The notes beneath the pieces were generated by a model that did no database searches, had not been told where the DNA came from, and worked only from the letters and a program-made list of their open reading frames with translations. The position numbers and the translations under genes were made by a program. This document shows positions 26,434 through 35,399 of a stretch of 64,000 bases of DNA, one piece after another. Source of the DNA: Streptomyces sp. NBC_00525 (GTDB lineage Bacteria > Actinomycetota > Actinomycetes > Streptomycetales > Streptomycetaceae); assembly GCF_036346595.1 (NCBI RefSeq), contig NZ_CP107834.1, positions 3,596,001 through 3,660,000 of the forward strand, given 5' to 3'. Numbering within the stretch: the first letter of the stretch is position 1; the number at the start of each line of letters is the position of its first letter.

Positions 26434-27399
26434 ATGAAGAGCCCCCTGCTGTCCCTGCCCGGCGCCGTCCCCGCCGAGGGCCGCGACGAAGGCGTCGCCG
26501 CGCACTACGGCGACCTGTTCCGCGAGCAGCGCGCCCTCGCCGACGGTTCGGGCCTGGTCGACCTCTCGCACCGCGGTGTCGTCACCGTCTCCGGGAGCGA
26601 CCGGCTGGCCTGGCTGCACCTCCTGATCACCCAGCACGTCACCGACCTCGCTCCCGGCCGGGCCACCGAGGCGCTGATCCTCAGCGCCAACGGCCACATC
26701 GAGCACGCCCTGTATCTCGTGGACGACGGCGAGCAGGTGTGGATGCACGTCGAACCGGGAACGCGCCAGGACCTCATCGCCTATCTGGAGTCGATGAAGT
26801 TCTTCTACCGGGTCGAGGTCGCCGACCGCACCGAGGACTTCGCGGTGGTGCACCTCCCGGCCGGCTCGATCGCGGAGGTCCCGGAGGGGTCCGTCGTACG
26901 CGAGACGCCGTACGGCCGCGACCTGTTCCTGCCCCGCCCGGAGCTGGAGTCGTACGCCGCCGGGCACGGCCCGCTCGCCGGGGTGCTGGCGTACGAGGCG
27001 CTGCGCGTCGAGGCGCACCGGCCGCGGCTCGGCTTCGAGACCGACCACCGCACCATCCCGCACGAGCTGGGCCTGATCGGCGTCGCCGTCCATCTCCAGA
27101 AGGGCTGCTACCGGGGCCAGGAGACCGTCGCGCGGGTGCACAACCTGGGCAAGCCGCCCCGCCGCCTGGTCTTCCTGCACCTGGACGGCAGCGAGGTGCA
27201 TCTGCCGGGCCCCGGCACCCCGGTCCGGCTCGCGTCGGACGGGCCCGACGGCCGGCAGCTGGGCTTCGTCACCACGTCCGCCCGCCACTACGAGCTGGGC
27301 CCGATCGCCCTGGCCCTGGTGAAGCGCAACGTGGCGGTCGACGCGGAACTGCTCGCCGGCGACACGGCGGCGGCGCAGGAGACCGTCGTCGAGCCGTAG
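26434..27399 (+). CDS. ygfZ: YgfZ/GcvT-like folate-binding protein
   Basis: 321-aa protein of the YgfZ family, which uses tetrahydrofolate to assist Fe-S cluster enzyme repair or assembly. The diagnostic KGCYRGQE motif with its conserved Cys is near residue 225. The N-terminal GcvT-like fold (LVDLSHRGVVTVSGSDRLAWLHLLITQHV) and the C-terminal barrel (GFVTTSARHYELGPIALALVKR) are intact. ATG at 26434 lies 22 bp after the nur stop. It converges with dtd 18 bp downstream. Confidence 0.92.
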   Translation: MKSPLLSLPGAVPAEGRDEGVAAHYGDLFREQRALADGSGLVDLSHRGVVTVSGSDRLAWLHLLITQHVTDLAPGRATEALILSANGHIEHALYLVDDGEQVWMHVEPGTRQDLIAYLESMKFFYRVEVADRTEDFAVVHLPAGSIAEVPEGSVVRETPYGRDLFLPRPELESYAAGHGPLAGVLAYEALRVEAHRPRLGFETDHRTIPHELGLIGVAVHLQKGCYRGQETVARVHNLGKPPRRLVFLHLDGSEVHLPGPGTPVRLASDGPDGRQLGFVTTSARHYELGPIALALVKRNVAVDAELLAGDTAAAQETVVEP

Positions 27400-27417
27400 G
27401 ACGTACCGGAGCGGGGC

Positions 27418-27867
27418 TCAGACCTCGACGATGACGGTGAACGGGCCGTGGTTCGTGAGCGAGACGCGCATGTCCGCCCCGAACCGGCCCGTCTCCACCG
27501 TCGCCCCCAGGGCCCGCAGCCGCGCCACGACCTCGTCCACCAGCGGCTCGGCGACCTCGCCGGGCGCGGCGGCGTTCCAGGTGGGGCGGCGGCCCTTGCG
27601 GGCGTCCCCGTACAGGGTGAACTGCGAAATCACCAGAAGCGGAGCGTTCACGTCCGAGCAGGACTTCTCGCCCTCCAGGATGCGGACCGACCAGAGCTTG
27701 CGGGCGAGCTGCGCCGCCTTCTCCGGGGTGTCCCCGTGGGTGACCCCCACCAGGACGCACAGGCCCTCGCCGGTTATCTCCCCGACGATCCGGGAACCCC
27801 CGTCGCCGTCCGCCGCGTCCCTCACCGAGACGCTCGCGCCATCCACCCTCTGTACCACTGCACGCAT
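27418..27867 (-). CDS. dtd: Dtd, D-aminoacyl-tRNA deacylase
   Basis: 149-aa homodimeric enzyme that removes D-amino acids and glycine from mischarged tRNA. Both signature motifs are present: SQFTLYGD near residue 80 and the cross-subunit NHGPFT motif near 138-143. ATG at 27867. A short Asp/Gly-rich insertion (AADGDGGS) follows the first strand. Convergent with ygfZ and divergent from rsiG. Confidence 0.95.
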   Translation of the reverse strand: MRAVVQRVDGASVSVRDAADGDGGSRIVGEITGEGLCVLVGVTHGDTPEKAAQLARKLWSVRILEGEKSCSDVNAPLLVISQFTLYGDARKGRRPTWNAAAPGEVAEPLVDEVVARLRALGATVETGRFGADMRVSLTNHGPFTVIVEV

Positions 27868-27984
27868 ACAGACCAACCTATCTTGGGCCGAACGGGTACA
27901 GAGCAACCTCATCGGGGCCCTCGGGGTGGCACGATGCTCGGGAGGCGGTGCGCCGACGCACCGGTCGAGGGGATGGACACAAGC

Positions 27985-28614
27985 ATGAGCACCCATGGAA
28001 CCGGGCAGTCCCCGGCCGCAGTGCCGGTCGCGCGTCCCGGCGTCAGCGGCGGCACGGGCCCCGGTACGAGCATCAGCACCCTGCGCCCGCCCGTACAGCG
28101 GACCGGGCAGGGCGACGAGGCGGGCGACGGCGCGGCCCGGCCCGACCTGGGCGCGCTGCGGCTGCCGGAGCTGCGCGCGCTGCGCCGCGATGCCCAGCGC
28201 GACGAGGCCGACCTCAGCTATGTGCGCCGGCTGGTGCAGGGCCGGATCGACATCCTGCGCGCCGAACTGGCCCGGCGCGCGGGCCCGGAGGCTCCGGTGG
28301 TGGACCGGCTGTCGGAGATCCTCGCCGACGCCCCGTCCCCGCAGCGCTCCTCCGCCCGGCACGTCACGCTGTCCACGCCGCGCAGCGCGGAGTACCGCAG
28401 GCTCGCGGCCGAGACGCTCGCCGAGGTCGAGCTGTCCGACCTGGACGCCCGGACGGACGAAGAGCTGCACACCGCGATGGGGCGCCTCGTCCGCTACGAG
28501 CAGCAGGTCTCCCGGCGCCGGCACCGGCTCCAGCGCATGGCGGACGGGTGCGGCGCGGAGATCGCCCGCAGGTACCGTGACGGGGAAGCACACGTAGACG
28601 ACCTGCTCGTTTGA
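27985..28614 (+). CDS. rsiG: RsiG, c-di-GMP-dependent anti-sigma factor for WhiG
   Basis: 209-aa helical protein. Both copies of the RsiG c-di-GMP motif E(X)3S(X)2R(X)3Q(X)3D are complete: E74-S78-R81-Q85-D89 and E172-S176-R179-Q183-D187. In Streptomyces, RsiG loaded with c-di-GMP sequesters the sporulation sigma factor WhiG. The N-terminal 55 residues are disordered. ATG 27985 is preferred over ATG 27973, because GAGGGG directly abuts the latter. whiG is not in this window. Confidence 0.9.
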   Translation: MSTHGTGQSPAAVPVARPGVSGGTGPGTSISTLRPPVQRTGQGDEAGDGAARPDLGALRLPELRALRRDAQRDEADLSYVRRLVQGRIDILRAELARRAGPEAPVVDRLSEILADAPSPQRSSARHVTLSTPRSAEYRRLAAETLAEVELSDLDARTDEELHTAMGRLVRYEQQVSRRRHRLQRMADGCGAEIARRYRDGEAHVDDLLV

Positions 28615-28662
28615 GGCGATCCCTCCGGGGGCGGGTCCACCGCCCGTTCCCGGAAGGCCGCC

Positions 28663-29649
28663 ATGACCCCCAGCGCAGCCCGTACGCCCGCCCCCTCCGA
28701 CGCCGCCCCCTGCCTGCCCGTGCTGGCCGAGGTCGTACGGTCCGGTTTCACCGAGGGGCACCACCGGGGCTCGCTGGTCGTGCTCGCCGCGGACGGCAGT
28801 GTGGAGCTGGCCCTCGGTGACCCGGCGGCCCCGGTCTTCCCGCGCTCCTCGAACAAGCCGATGCAGGCGGCGGCGGTGCTGCGGGCCGGGCTCGACCTGT
28901 CCGGCGAGCGGCTGGCCCTGGCCGCCGCCAGCCACTCCGGCGAGGGCTTCCACCTCGACCTCGTACGCAAGATGCTCGGCGAGCACGGTCTGTCGCCCGA
29001 CGACCTGCAGACCCCGCCGGACCTGCCGCTGGACCCGGTGGAGGCGGAGACGTACCTCGCCTCCGGCCGGGTCCGCGACCGCCTCACGATGAACTGCTCC
29101 GGCAAGCACGCGGCGATGCTCGCCGCCTGCGCGGTCAACGGCTGGGACCTGGCCGGTTATCTGGACCCGGCGCATCCGCTCCAGCGGCTGGTCCACCAGG
29201 TCGTGGAGGAGGCGGCGGGCGAGCCGGTCGCCGCCGTCGGCACGGACGGCTGCGGGGCGCCGCTGATGGCCGTCTCGCTGGTGGGGCTGGCCCGCGCGTT
29301 CCGGAGTTTCGTCCTGGCGGAGCCGGGTAGTGCGGAGCGCCGGGTGGCGGACGCGATGCGGGCGCACCCCGAGTACGTGGCGGGCACCCGGCGCCCCGAC
29401 ACCTGGCTGATGCGCGAGGTGCCGGGCGCGCTGTCCAAGATGGGCGCGGAGGCCGTCCAGGCGGTGGCCCTGGCGGACGGCAGGGCGCTGGCGTTCAAGA
29501 TCGACGACGGCGCGACGCGGGCGCTGGGCCCGGTCCTGGCCCGCGCGCTGGGGCTGCTGGGGGTCGACACCCCGGTGGTCGCCCGGATCGGCCGCGCGCC
29601 GCTGCTGGGCGGGCCGGCGGAGGTGGGGGAGATCCGGGCGGTGTTCTGA
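28663..29649 (+). CDS. Asparaginase (thermolabile / rhizobial type II family)
   Basis: 328-aa protein of the pfam06089-type asparaginase family, distinct from the E. coli AnsA/B fold. Conserved blocks include [11 protein letters not shown] (near 60-70), [20 protein letters not shown] (Cys/Ser/Lys catalytic region) and [13 protein letters not shown]. It hydrolyses L-asparagine to aspartate and ammonia. ATG at 28663 begins 48 bp after the rsiG stop. An Ala/Pro-rich N-terminal extension of about 20 residues is likely disordered and is not a signal peptide. Confidence 0.92.
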   Translation: MTPSAARTPAPSDAAPCLPVLAEVVRSGFTEGHHRGSLVVLAADGSVELALGDPAAPVFPRSSNKPMQAAAVLRAGLDLSGERLALAAASHSGEGFHLDLVRKMLGEHGLSPDDLQTPPDLPLDPVEAETYLASGRVRDRLTMNCSGKHAAMLAACAVNGWDLAGYLDPAHPLQRLVHQVVEEAAGEPVAAVGTDGCGAPLMAVSLVGLARAFRSFVLAEPGSAERRVADAMRAHPEYVAGTRRPDTWLMREVPGALSKMGAEAVQAVALADGRALAFKIDDGATRALGPVLARALGLLGVDTPVVARIGRAPLLGGPAEVGEIRAVF

Positions 29650-29737
29650 GCCTTCGCCCTTTCCCGCGTACGGGTGTCCGAACCAGGCGCGCCAAAACCA
29701 GGCGACATCCCGCGCCGCGCTCCTTAGCGTGAGGCGC

Positions 29738-30991
29738 ATGACCGACCTCGACATCCGTCCCCTCGCCCCGTCCGAACTCCCCGACTGGCTGCGCGCCCTC
29801 AACACCGGGTTCCTGCGGCCGCCGACGCCCACCGACGAGCAGGTGGCCGGGCGCCGGAGCCATATGGACATCGCCCGCACCCAGGGGGCGTTCGACGGGG
29901 GGCGGTGCGTGGCGACGTTCCGCTCGTTCGCCCAGGAGCTGACGGCGGTGGGCGGCGCCGCGGTGCCGGCCGACGCGATCACCAACGTGTCGGTCTCCGC
30001 CACGCACCGCAGGCGTGGCCTGCTGACCCGGATGATGGCCGTGGACCTGGCGGCGGCGAAGGAGCGCGGCGACGTGGCGGCGACACTGATCGCCGCCGAG
30101 TACCCGATCTACGGACGGTACGGGTTCGGCCCGGCGACGACGGCCACCGAGTGGGAGATCGACGCCCACCGCACCGGCCTCGACCGGCAGCGCCGGGTCC
30201 CGGCGGACGGGGACGGCGGCCGGATCGACCTGGTGGACGGCGCGGAGGTCCGCAAGCTGGGCCCCGGTCTGCACGAGCGGCTGCGGGCCTCCCGGCACGG
30301 GGTGGTGGACCGCGACGAGCACTGGTGGGAGCTGGCCACCGGCGAGTCGCCCTCCCAGTTCCACCCCTGGGTCGAGCCCTTTTACGTCGTGTACCGGGGG
30401 CCGGACGGCACGGTGGACGGCCTGCTGAGCTACCGCGTCGACGCGACCTGGAGCGACGCCAAGCAGCCGGTGAACGGTGCGAAGGTCCGCGACCTGATCG
30501 CGGTGACCCCGGCGGCGGAGCGGGCACTGTGGCACTACCTGTGCTCGGTGGACTGGGTCTCCACCATCCGTACCGGCCTGCGCCCCGCCGACGACCTGGC
30601 GCCGCTGCTGCTGCCGGACCCGCGCGCGGCGCGCGTGGTGACGCAGGCGGACTTCCTGTGGGTGCGGGTCCTGGACGTCGTACGCGCCCTGGAGGCCCGT
30701 ACGTACGCGGTGCCCGGCTCCCTCGTGCTGGAGGTCCGGGACGCGGCGGGCCTCGCGTCCGGCCGCTTCCACCTGGACGCCGGTGCGGACGGCGCCGCCT
30801 GCGCGCCCACGACGCGCTCGGCGGACCTGGCGATGGACGTACGCGACCTGAGCACGCTCTGGCTCGGCGACGAGTCGGTGCTGCGGCTGGCGGCGCTGGA
30901 CCGGGTGGCGGAGCTGACGCCGGGCGCGGCGGCGCGGGCGGACACGCTGTTTCGGGCGGCGCGGCGGGCGTGGTGCCCGGACGTGTTCTGA
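29738..30991 (+). CDS. eis: Eis-family GNAT N-acetyltransferase
   Basis: 417-aa protein of the enhanced-intracellular-survival family: an N-terminal GNAT domain with acetyl-CoA loop [16 protein letters not shown] near 88-103, a second degenerate GNAT domain, and a C-terminal SCP-like domain. The chain ends in Phe, whose terminal carboxylate serves as catalytic base in characterised Eis proteins. The conserved Tyr in IYGRYGFG is present. Such enzymes acetylate amines of aminoglycosides, lysines or polyamines. ATG 29738 has GAGG just upstream; GTG 29729 is also possible. Confidence 0.92.
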   Translation: MTDLDIRPLAPSELPDWLRALNTGFLRPPTPTDEQVAGRRSHMDIARTQGAFDGGRCVATFRSFAQELTAVGGAAVPADAITNVSVSATHRRRGLLTRMMAVDLAAAKERGDVAATLIAAEYPIYGRYGFGPATTATEWEIDAHRTGLDRQRRVPADGDGGRIDLVDGAEVRKLGPGLHERLRASRHGVVDRDEHWWELATGESPSQFHPWVEPFYVVYRGPDGTVDGLLSYRVDATWSDAKQPVNGAKVRDLIAVTPAAERALWHYLCSVDWVSTIRTGLRPADDLAPLLLPDPRAARVVTQADFLWVRVLDVVRALEARTYAVPGSLVLEVRDAAGLASGRFHLDAGADGAACAPTTRSADLAMDVRDLSTLWLGDESVLRLAALDRVAELTPGAAARADTLFRAARRAWCPDVF

Positions 30992-31035
30992 GCGCGGCGG
31001 TGTTCGGGGTGGGGTGGCCGGTGGGGCGGTCGGGG

Positions 31036-31746
31036 TCAGTGGGCTTGCGGCCGTGCCGGTTCCCAGACCGCGCAGTCGTGGGCGAACAGCACCCGGCGCG
31101 GGTCGAGGTCGGCGAGCCGGTCCAGCCACGGGCGGTAGGGCGGAAGCGGGGGTTCCACGCCCTCGCGGGCCGCCTGGCGGGCCAGGTGGTCGGAGGCGAA
31201 GTGGGAGGCGAAGTCGTGCGCCTGGCCGGCGAGGACGACGGTGCCGTCGCTCTGACGGAGGACCAGGGACTGATGCCCCGGTGTGTGGCCCGGCGTGGGA
31301 ACGACCCGGACGCCCGGCCAGAACTCGGCCTCCCCGGACAGCACTTCGTAGGTGGCGCGGGGGAAGTCGACCAGTTCGTCGACGGTGTAGTCGCCCCGGC
31401 GGGCGGTGGCCAGTTCGACGTCCTGGACGAGGATGGGCGTACCGCCGAGGAGCGGGTTGCCGCCGCAGTGGTCGAAGTGCAGATGGCAGTTGACGACGAG
31501 GGAGATGTCGTCGAGGCCGACTCCCGCCGCCGCCAGGGCGTCCCGCAGCGGGCGGCGCCGGGGCCGGTAGTGCGCCTCGGTCTCGGGGCCCGCGTCCCCG
31601 ATGCCGGTGTCGAAGAGGATCAGCCCGTTGTCGTGCCGGACCAGATAGGCGAGGACCGGTTCCACCCGCGGCTCCGGCCCGCCCGTCTCGGACGCGGGCC
31701 GGACGAAGTACCCGAGATCGAGCCGTCGTACCGGCATGTTCCCCAT
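31036..31746 (-). CDS. Metallo-beta-lactamase-fold hydrolase (lactonase-like)
   Basis: 236-aa MBL-fold enzyme with the dinuclear zinc motif HLHFDHCGG (HxHxDH) near residues 85-92, a third His in PTPGHTPGH and Asp/His further on (GQAHDF, FAHDC). It resembles N-acyl-homoserine lactonases (AiiA-like), but general lactonase or thioesterase activity is equally possible. ATG 31746 is used; ATG 31737 (MPVRRLDLGY) is an equally good start. Divergent from the VOC gene 55 bp away. Confidence 0.88.
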   Translation of the reverse strand: MGNMPVRRLDLGYFVRPASETGGPEPRVEPVLAYLVRHDNGLILFDTGIGDAGPETEAHYRPRRRPLRDALAAAGVGLDDISLVVNCHLHFDHCGGNPLLGGTPILVQDVELATARRGDYTVDELVDFPRATYEVLSGEAEFWPGVRVVPTPGHTPGHQSLVLRQSDGTVVLAGQAHDFASHFASDHLARQAAREGVEPPLPPYRPWLDRLADLDPRRVLFAHDCAVWEPARPQAH

Positions 31747-31801
31747 ACCGGCGAGTGTGCCAGAGTCCCGGACGACCGTTGACGAGTTGGAGGCTTTGAC
31801 C

Positions 31802-32161
31802 ATGGAACTGATCGCGATAACGCTCGACTGCCCCGATCCGCCGGCCCTGGCGGCGTTCTACCAGGCGGCCACCGGCTGTGAACCTCACCCGAGGTCGAAC
31901 GCCGAGTTCGCCGGCCTCAACGGTGACGACGGACTCCTCATCGGCTTCCAGCGGGTCGACGACTACCGGGCCCCGAGCTGGCCCGACCAGAACGTGCCCC
32001 AGCAGCTCCACATCTGCTTCAAGGTCGCGGAGAGCCTGGACGAGGCCGAGGCCCGACTGCTGAAACTGGGCGCGGGCAAGCCGGCCCACCAACCCCACGG
32101 CGACAGAGCCCGAGTCCTCACCGACCCGGTCGGCCACCCCTTCTGCATCGTCACGCACTGA
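31802..32161 (+). CDS. VOC-superfamily (glyoxalase-like) protein
   Basis: 119-aa single-module VOC fold: ITLDCPDPPALAAFYQAATGCEP at the start and LTDPVGHPFCIVTH at the end, with candidate metal ligands His72 (QLHICF) and late Glu/His residues. It probably acts as a dimer. The substrate is unknown, and members include fosfomycin/bleomycin-type resistance proteins and dioxygenases. ATG at 31802. Confidence 0.87.
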   Translation: MELIAITLDCPDPPALAAFYQAATGCEPHPRSNAEFAGLNGDDGLLIGFQRVDDYRAPSWPDQNVPQQLHICFKVAESLDEAEARLLKLGAGKPAHQPHGDRARVLTDPVGHPFCIVTH

Positions 32162-32193
32162 CGAAACCGCGCGTGCCGCCGAGGCGTAGTGAC

Positions 32194-32221
32194 ACTTTTG
32201 CAAGCGGGTGCTTGCAAAAGT
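32194..32221. promoter_or_regulatory. 28-bp perfect palindrome upstream of the XRE regulator
   Basis: ACTTTTGCAAGC (32194-32205) and its exact complement (32210-32221) flank a 4-bp GGGT spacer. It starts 53 bp before the XRE gene, in promoter position, and is most likely that regulator's own operator. Confidence 0.8.
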
Positions 32222-32246
32222 TAGCGGGGCGGGGCAGCATCGGGGT

Positions 32247-32654
32247 ATGGCCTCACTCAACGTCGGCAGTCTCGGCGACTATCTGCGTGAGCAGCGTCGC
32301 AATGCCCAGCTGTCGTTGCGGCAGCTCGCCGATGCCGCCGGGGTGTCCAACCCCTATCTCAGCCAGATCGAGCGCGGGCTGCGCAAGCCCAGCGCCGAGG
32401 TGTTGCAGCAGGTCGCCAAGGCCCTGCGCATCTCCGCCGAGACCCTGTACGTACGGGCCGGGATTCTGGACGAGCGGCAGCAGGACGAGTCGGAGACGCG
32501 GGCGGTGATCCTCGCCGATCCGTCGATCAACGAGCGCCAGAAGAGCGTGCTGCTCCAGATCTACGCCTCCTTCCGCAAGGAGAACGGGTTGGACGACGAG
32601 CCCCCGGGGGCAGGCGAGGAGCACGCCGACGGCAGTGCCGCCGAGAGAGCTTGA
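32247..32654 (+). CDS. XRE-family transcriptional regulator
   Basis: 135-aa protein. A Cro/C1-type HTH (LGDYLREQRRNAQLSLRQLADAAGVSNPYLSQIERGLRKPS) fills residues 8-50, followed by a helical segment AEVLQQVAKALRISAETLYVRAG and a C-terminal helix with DPSINERQKSVLLQIYASF. The order XRE / HbhA-like / DUF2516 mirrors mycobacterial Rv0474-hbhA-Rv0476, indicating a conserved unit. ATG 32247 follows GGGG closely. The 28-bp palindrome upstream suggests autoregulation of the operon. Confidence 0.92.
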   Translation: MASLNVGSLGDYLREQRRNAQLSLRQLADAAGVSNPYLSQIERGLRKPSAEVLQQVAKALRISAETLYVRAGILDERQQDESETRAVILADPSINERQKSVLLQIYASFRKENGLDDEPPGAGEEHADGSAAERA

Positions 32655-32705
32655 ACGTCCCGACCACCCTCACACCGAGCACGACGATCCGGGAGGACCA
32701 CCCTC

Positions 32706-33353
32706 ATGGCCATCACCGACGACCTGCGCAAGACCCTCACCGACCCCACCCCCCTCTACTTCGCCGCCGGTACCGCCGACCTGGCCGTGAACCAGGCCCG
32801 CAAGGTCCCCGCCCTCCTCGAACAGCTGCGTGCCGAGGCGCCCGAGCGCATCGAGGCCGTTCGCAACACCGACCCCAAGGCCGTGCAGGAGAAGGTCGCC
32901 GGGCAGGCGCGGGAGGCGCAGGCCACCCTCCAGGCCAAGGTCGCCGAGGTGATCGACGCGCTCGACACCGACCCGAAGAAGCTCGGCGAGATGGCCCAGG
33001 ACCTGGCGCTGCGCGGGGTCGGGGTGGCCGCCGAGTACGCCGTGCGGGCCCGCGAGACGTACGAGAAGGTCGCCGAGCACGGCGAGCGCACCGTGCGGAC
33101 GTGGCGGGGCGAGACCGCCGACGAGATCGTCGAGATCGCCGTCGTCGTCGAGCCGCGCGAGGAGGCCGCGCCGGCCGACGCGGAGGCGGCCCCGGCCGAA
33201 AAGCCCGCGACCGCCGCGAAGCCGGCCGGGACCGCGACCACCGGGAAGCCCGCCGCAGCCAAGCCGGCCGCTGCCAAGCCCAAGACCGCGGCCAGGAAGG
33301 CGCCGGCGCGCAAGCCCGCCGCGAAGAAGGCCACGCCGCCGGCCGGCGAGTAG
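32706..33353 (+). CDS. HbhA-like heparin-binding/adhesin-type protein
   Basis: 215-aa protein. Residues 1-145 are a long coiled-coil (AVNQARKVPALLEQLRAEAPERIEAV onward), and residues 165-215 are an Ala/Lys/Pro-rich tail with AAKPAAAKPKTAARKAPARK repeats, the layout of mycobacterial heparin-binding hemagglutinin. In a saprophyte the basic tail more probably binds polyanions such as DNA, teichoic acid or polyphosphate, or lipid bodies. A signal peptide is absent, as in HbhA. It sits 51 bp after the XRE gene. Confidence 0.88.
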   Translation: MAITDDLRKTLTDPTPLYFAAGTADLAVNQARKVPALLEQLRAEAPERIEAVRNTDPKAVQEKVAGQAREAQATLQAKVAEVIDALDTDPKKLGEMAQDLALRGVGVAAEYAVRARETYEKVAEHGERTVRTWRGETADEIVEIAVVVEPREEAAPADAEAAPAEKPATAAKPAGTATTGKPAAAKPAAAKPKTAARKAPARKPAAKKATPPAGE

Positions 33354-33470
33354 CCGTACCGGCGCCCGGCAGGTGTGCCGGGGCGACGGGTGGGCACATT
33401 CCGGGTGGCCCGGTCGTTGTCCCGGTACCTTGGCCGCGAGGCGTTACCCACTGACTAGGCGGTACACATC

Positions 33471-33806
33471 ATGTTGCTCGAAGGCTTCAACTCGTTCCTC
33501 GGGCTGCTCTACACGGCCATGCTCGTCCTCGCCGTGGTCGCGCTGGTCATGGCCCTGCTCGCCCGCGAGGACGCCTACCGCGCGGCGGACAAGCAGAAGA
33601 AGTCCTTCTGGCTGATCGTCCTCGGCGTCGCGGTGGCGGTGAACCTCTGGGTGCCGTTCCTGTTCCTCCAGCTCGCCGGGCTGATCGCCAGCATCGTCTT
33701 CTTCGTGGACGTACGGCCCGCCCTCAAGGCCGTCTCCGGCGGTGGCCGCCGCAGCGGCGGCTCCAGCAGCGATGGCCCGTACGGCCCCTACAACGGCGGT
33801 CGCTGA
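33471..33806 (+). CDS. DUF2516 membrane protein
   Basis: 111-aa protein with three hydrophobic helices (residues 6-28, 44-62 and 62-80) and a short polar Gly/Ser tail. It matches the DUF2516 family next to hbhA in actinobacteria. ATG at 33471. Its 3' end overlaps the convergent phosphatase gene by 19 bp. Function unknown; co-conservation suggests it works with the HbhA-like protein at the membrane. Confidence 0.88.
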   Translation: MLLEGFNSFLGLLYTAMLVLAVVALVMALLAREDAYRAADKQKKSFWLIVLGVAVAVNLWVPFLFLQLAGLIASIVFFVDVRPALKAVSGGGRRSGGSSSDGPYGPYNGGR

Positions 33807-35131
33807 ACCGACCCCGCCGACGACGCCGACCGGCCGGGGCGCGGGCGCGGAATGCTCAGCTGCGCCCCGCCGCCGGCGGGGCGCAGCCGGGCGGTGGACT
33901 CGTCGCGGTCGAGCAGCAGGACCGCGACGTCGTCGGTGAGCTCACCGCCGTTCAGCTCGCGGGCCCGCGTGACCGCGGCCTCCAGCAGGTCCTCGCCGGT
34001 CAGCCCCTCGTCCAGTAGCCGGTTGACCATCGCCACCATGCCGTCCTGGCCCAGCCGTCGCGTGCCCTCGCCGACGCGGCCCTCGATCAGGCCGTCCGTG
34101 TACATCATCAGGCTCCAGGAGCCGCCGAGCTCCACCTGCCGGCGCGGCCACCGCGCACGCGGCAGCAGGCCCAGGGCCGGGCCGCCGTCCTCGTACGGGA
34201 GCAGGTGCGCCGCGCGTCCGTCGCGGGCGATCAGCGGTGCGGGATGGCCCGCCAGGCAGAGGCCCGCGCGGCGGCCGTCCGGGGCGATGTCCACCGTGCA
34301 GAGCGTCGCGAAGATCTCTTCGCTCTCCCGCTCGTGTTCGAGGACCTGCTGGAGCGTGGACAGCAGCTCGTCGCCGCACAGCCCCGCCAGGGTCAGCGCC
34401 CGCCACGCTATGCGCAGCTCCACGCCGAGCGCCGCCTCGTCCGGGCCGTGGCCGCAGACGTCGCCGATCATCGCGTGCACCGTGCCGTCCGGGGTGCGGA
34501 CCGTGTCGTAGAAGTCGCCGCCGAGCAGCGCCCGGCTGCGCCCCGGCCGGTAGCGCGCCGCGAAGCGCAGGTCGGAGCCGTCGAGCAGCGGGGTGGGGAG
34601 CAGTCCGCGTTCCAGCCAGGCGTTCTCCTGGGCGCGCAGCCGGGACTCGGTGAGCTGGTGCTGCGCGACGTCGGCGCGTTTGCGGGCGACAGCGTAGCGG
34701 ATGGCGCGGCTCAGCAGCCGGCTGTCCAGCTCGCCCCGGAAGAGGTAGTCCTGCGCGCCGACGCGGACGGCCTCGGCGGCCAGCTCGGCGTCGTCCTCGG
34801 CGGTGAGGGCGAGCACGGCGTGCCGGGGCGCGATCCGCAGGACGTGCTTGAGCGTGGCCAGCCCGTCCGCCCCGCCCTCCCGGTCGCCCCGGGTCTCCGT
34901 GCCGGCGGGCAGGCCCAGGTCCAGCAGGATGCAGTCCACGTCGTCGGTGAGGAGGCGGCCCGCCTCGGTGAGGTTGCGGGCGGCGCGGATGCGGACCCGG
35001 GCACCGGCCGCGGCGGACAGCTCCGGGGCGGTGAAGGTGCCCGCCGGGTCGTCCTCGATGACCAGGAGCGTGAGGGCGGTGCCGGAGCTGTTCTCCGTGG
35101 CGGAGTCCTGCTGCGGTTCGGGTACCGGCAT
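33788..35131 (-). CDS. Receiver-linked PP2C-type (SpoIIE) serine phosphatase
   Basis: 447-aa RsbU/SpoIIE-like regulator. A receiver domain (residues 20-145; LLVIEDDPAG, Asp in ILLDLGLP) is followed by a short coiled-coil linker and a PP2C/SpoIIE phosphatase domain with GGDFYD, IGDVCGHGPDEA and DDVAVLLLD metal-binding acids. It is expected to dephosphorylate an anti-anti-sigma factor on a phosphorelay signal. ATG 35131 is preceded by GGGAGGGAAGGA. No cognate kinase is adjacent. The 268 bp upstream contain nothing I can identify beyond the promoter region. Confidence 0.92.
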   Translation of the reverse strand: MPVPEPQQDSATENSSGTALTLLVIEDDPAGTFTAPELSAAAGARVRIRAARNLTEAGRLLTDDVDCILLDLGLPAGTETRGDREGGADGLATLKHVLRIAPRHAVLALTAEDDAELAAEAVRVGAQDYLFRGELDSRLLSRAIRYAVARKRADVAQHQLTESRLRAQENAWLERGLLPTPLLDGSDLRFAARYRPGRSRALLGGDFYDTVRTPDGTVHAMIGDVCGHGPDEAALGVELRIAWRALTLAGLCGDELLSTLQQVLEHERESEEIFATLCTVDIAPDGRRAGLCLAGHPAPLIARDGRAAHLLPYEDGGPALGLLPRARWPRRQVELGGSWSLMMYTDGLIEGRVGEGTRRLGQDGMVAMVNRLLDEGLTGEDLLEAAVTRARELNGGELTDDVAVLLLDRDESTARLRPAGGGAQLSIPRPRPGRSASSAGSVQRPPL

Positions 35132-35399
35132 GGGTTCGGTCTTCCTTCCCTCCCCCCGAGGGCGCGGCGGAGCGACGATCGACGATCCGCCAGACGGGGA
35201 CCATAGCGGTTCGGGGCGCGGGAACGGAATGGCGACCCGCAGGCGCCGTCCGGCATATGCGCCGCCCCGAGCCGCGTCCCCCTGCGGATCAGTCGTGATG
35301 AACCACCCCGAAGCCGCCCTCGACGTGCCCTCGAAGCACCCCCGGCGTGCCCTCGGCGGCATGACGAACCTCACGCCGCCGCCGTCCGCCCGAGGCCTC

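Noticed and set aside
32194..32221. Palindrome as a Nur box
   Set aside because: It contains two TTGCAA hexamers, but the 8-bp gap between them does not match the 5-bp spacing of the Nur consensus. An operator for the adjacent XRE gene fits better.
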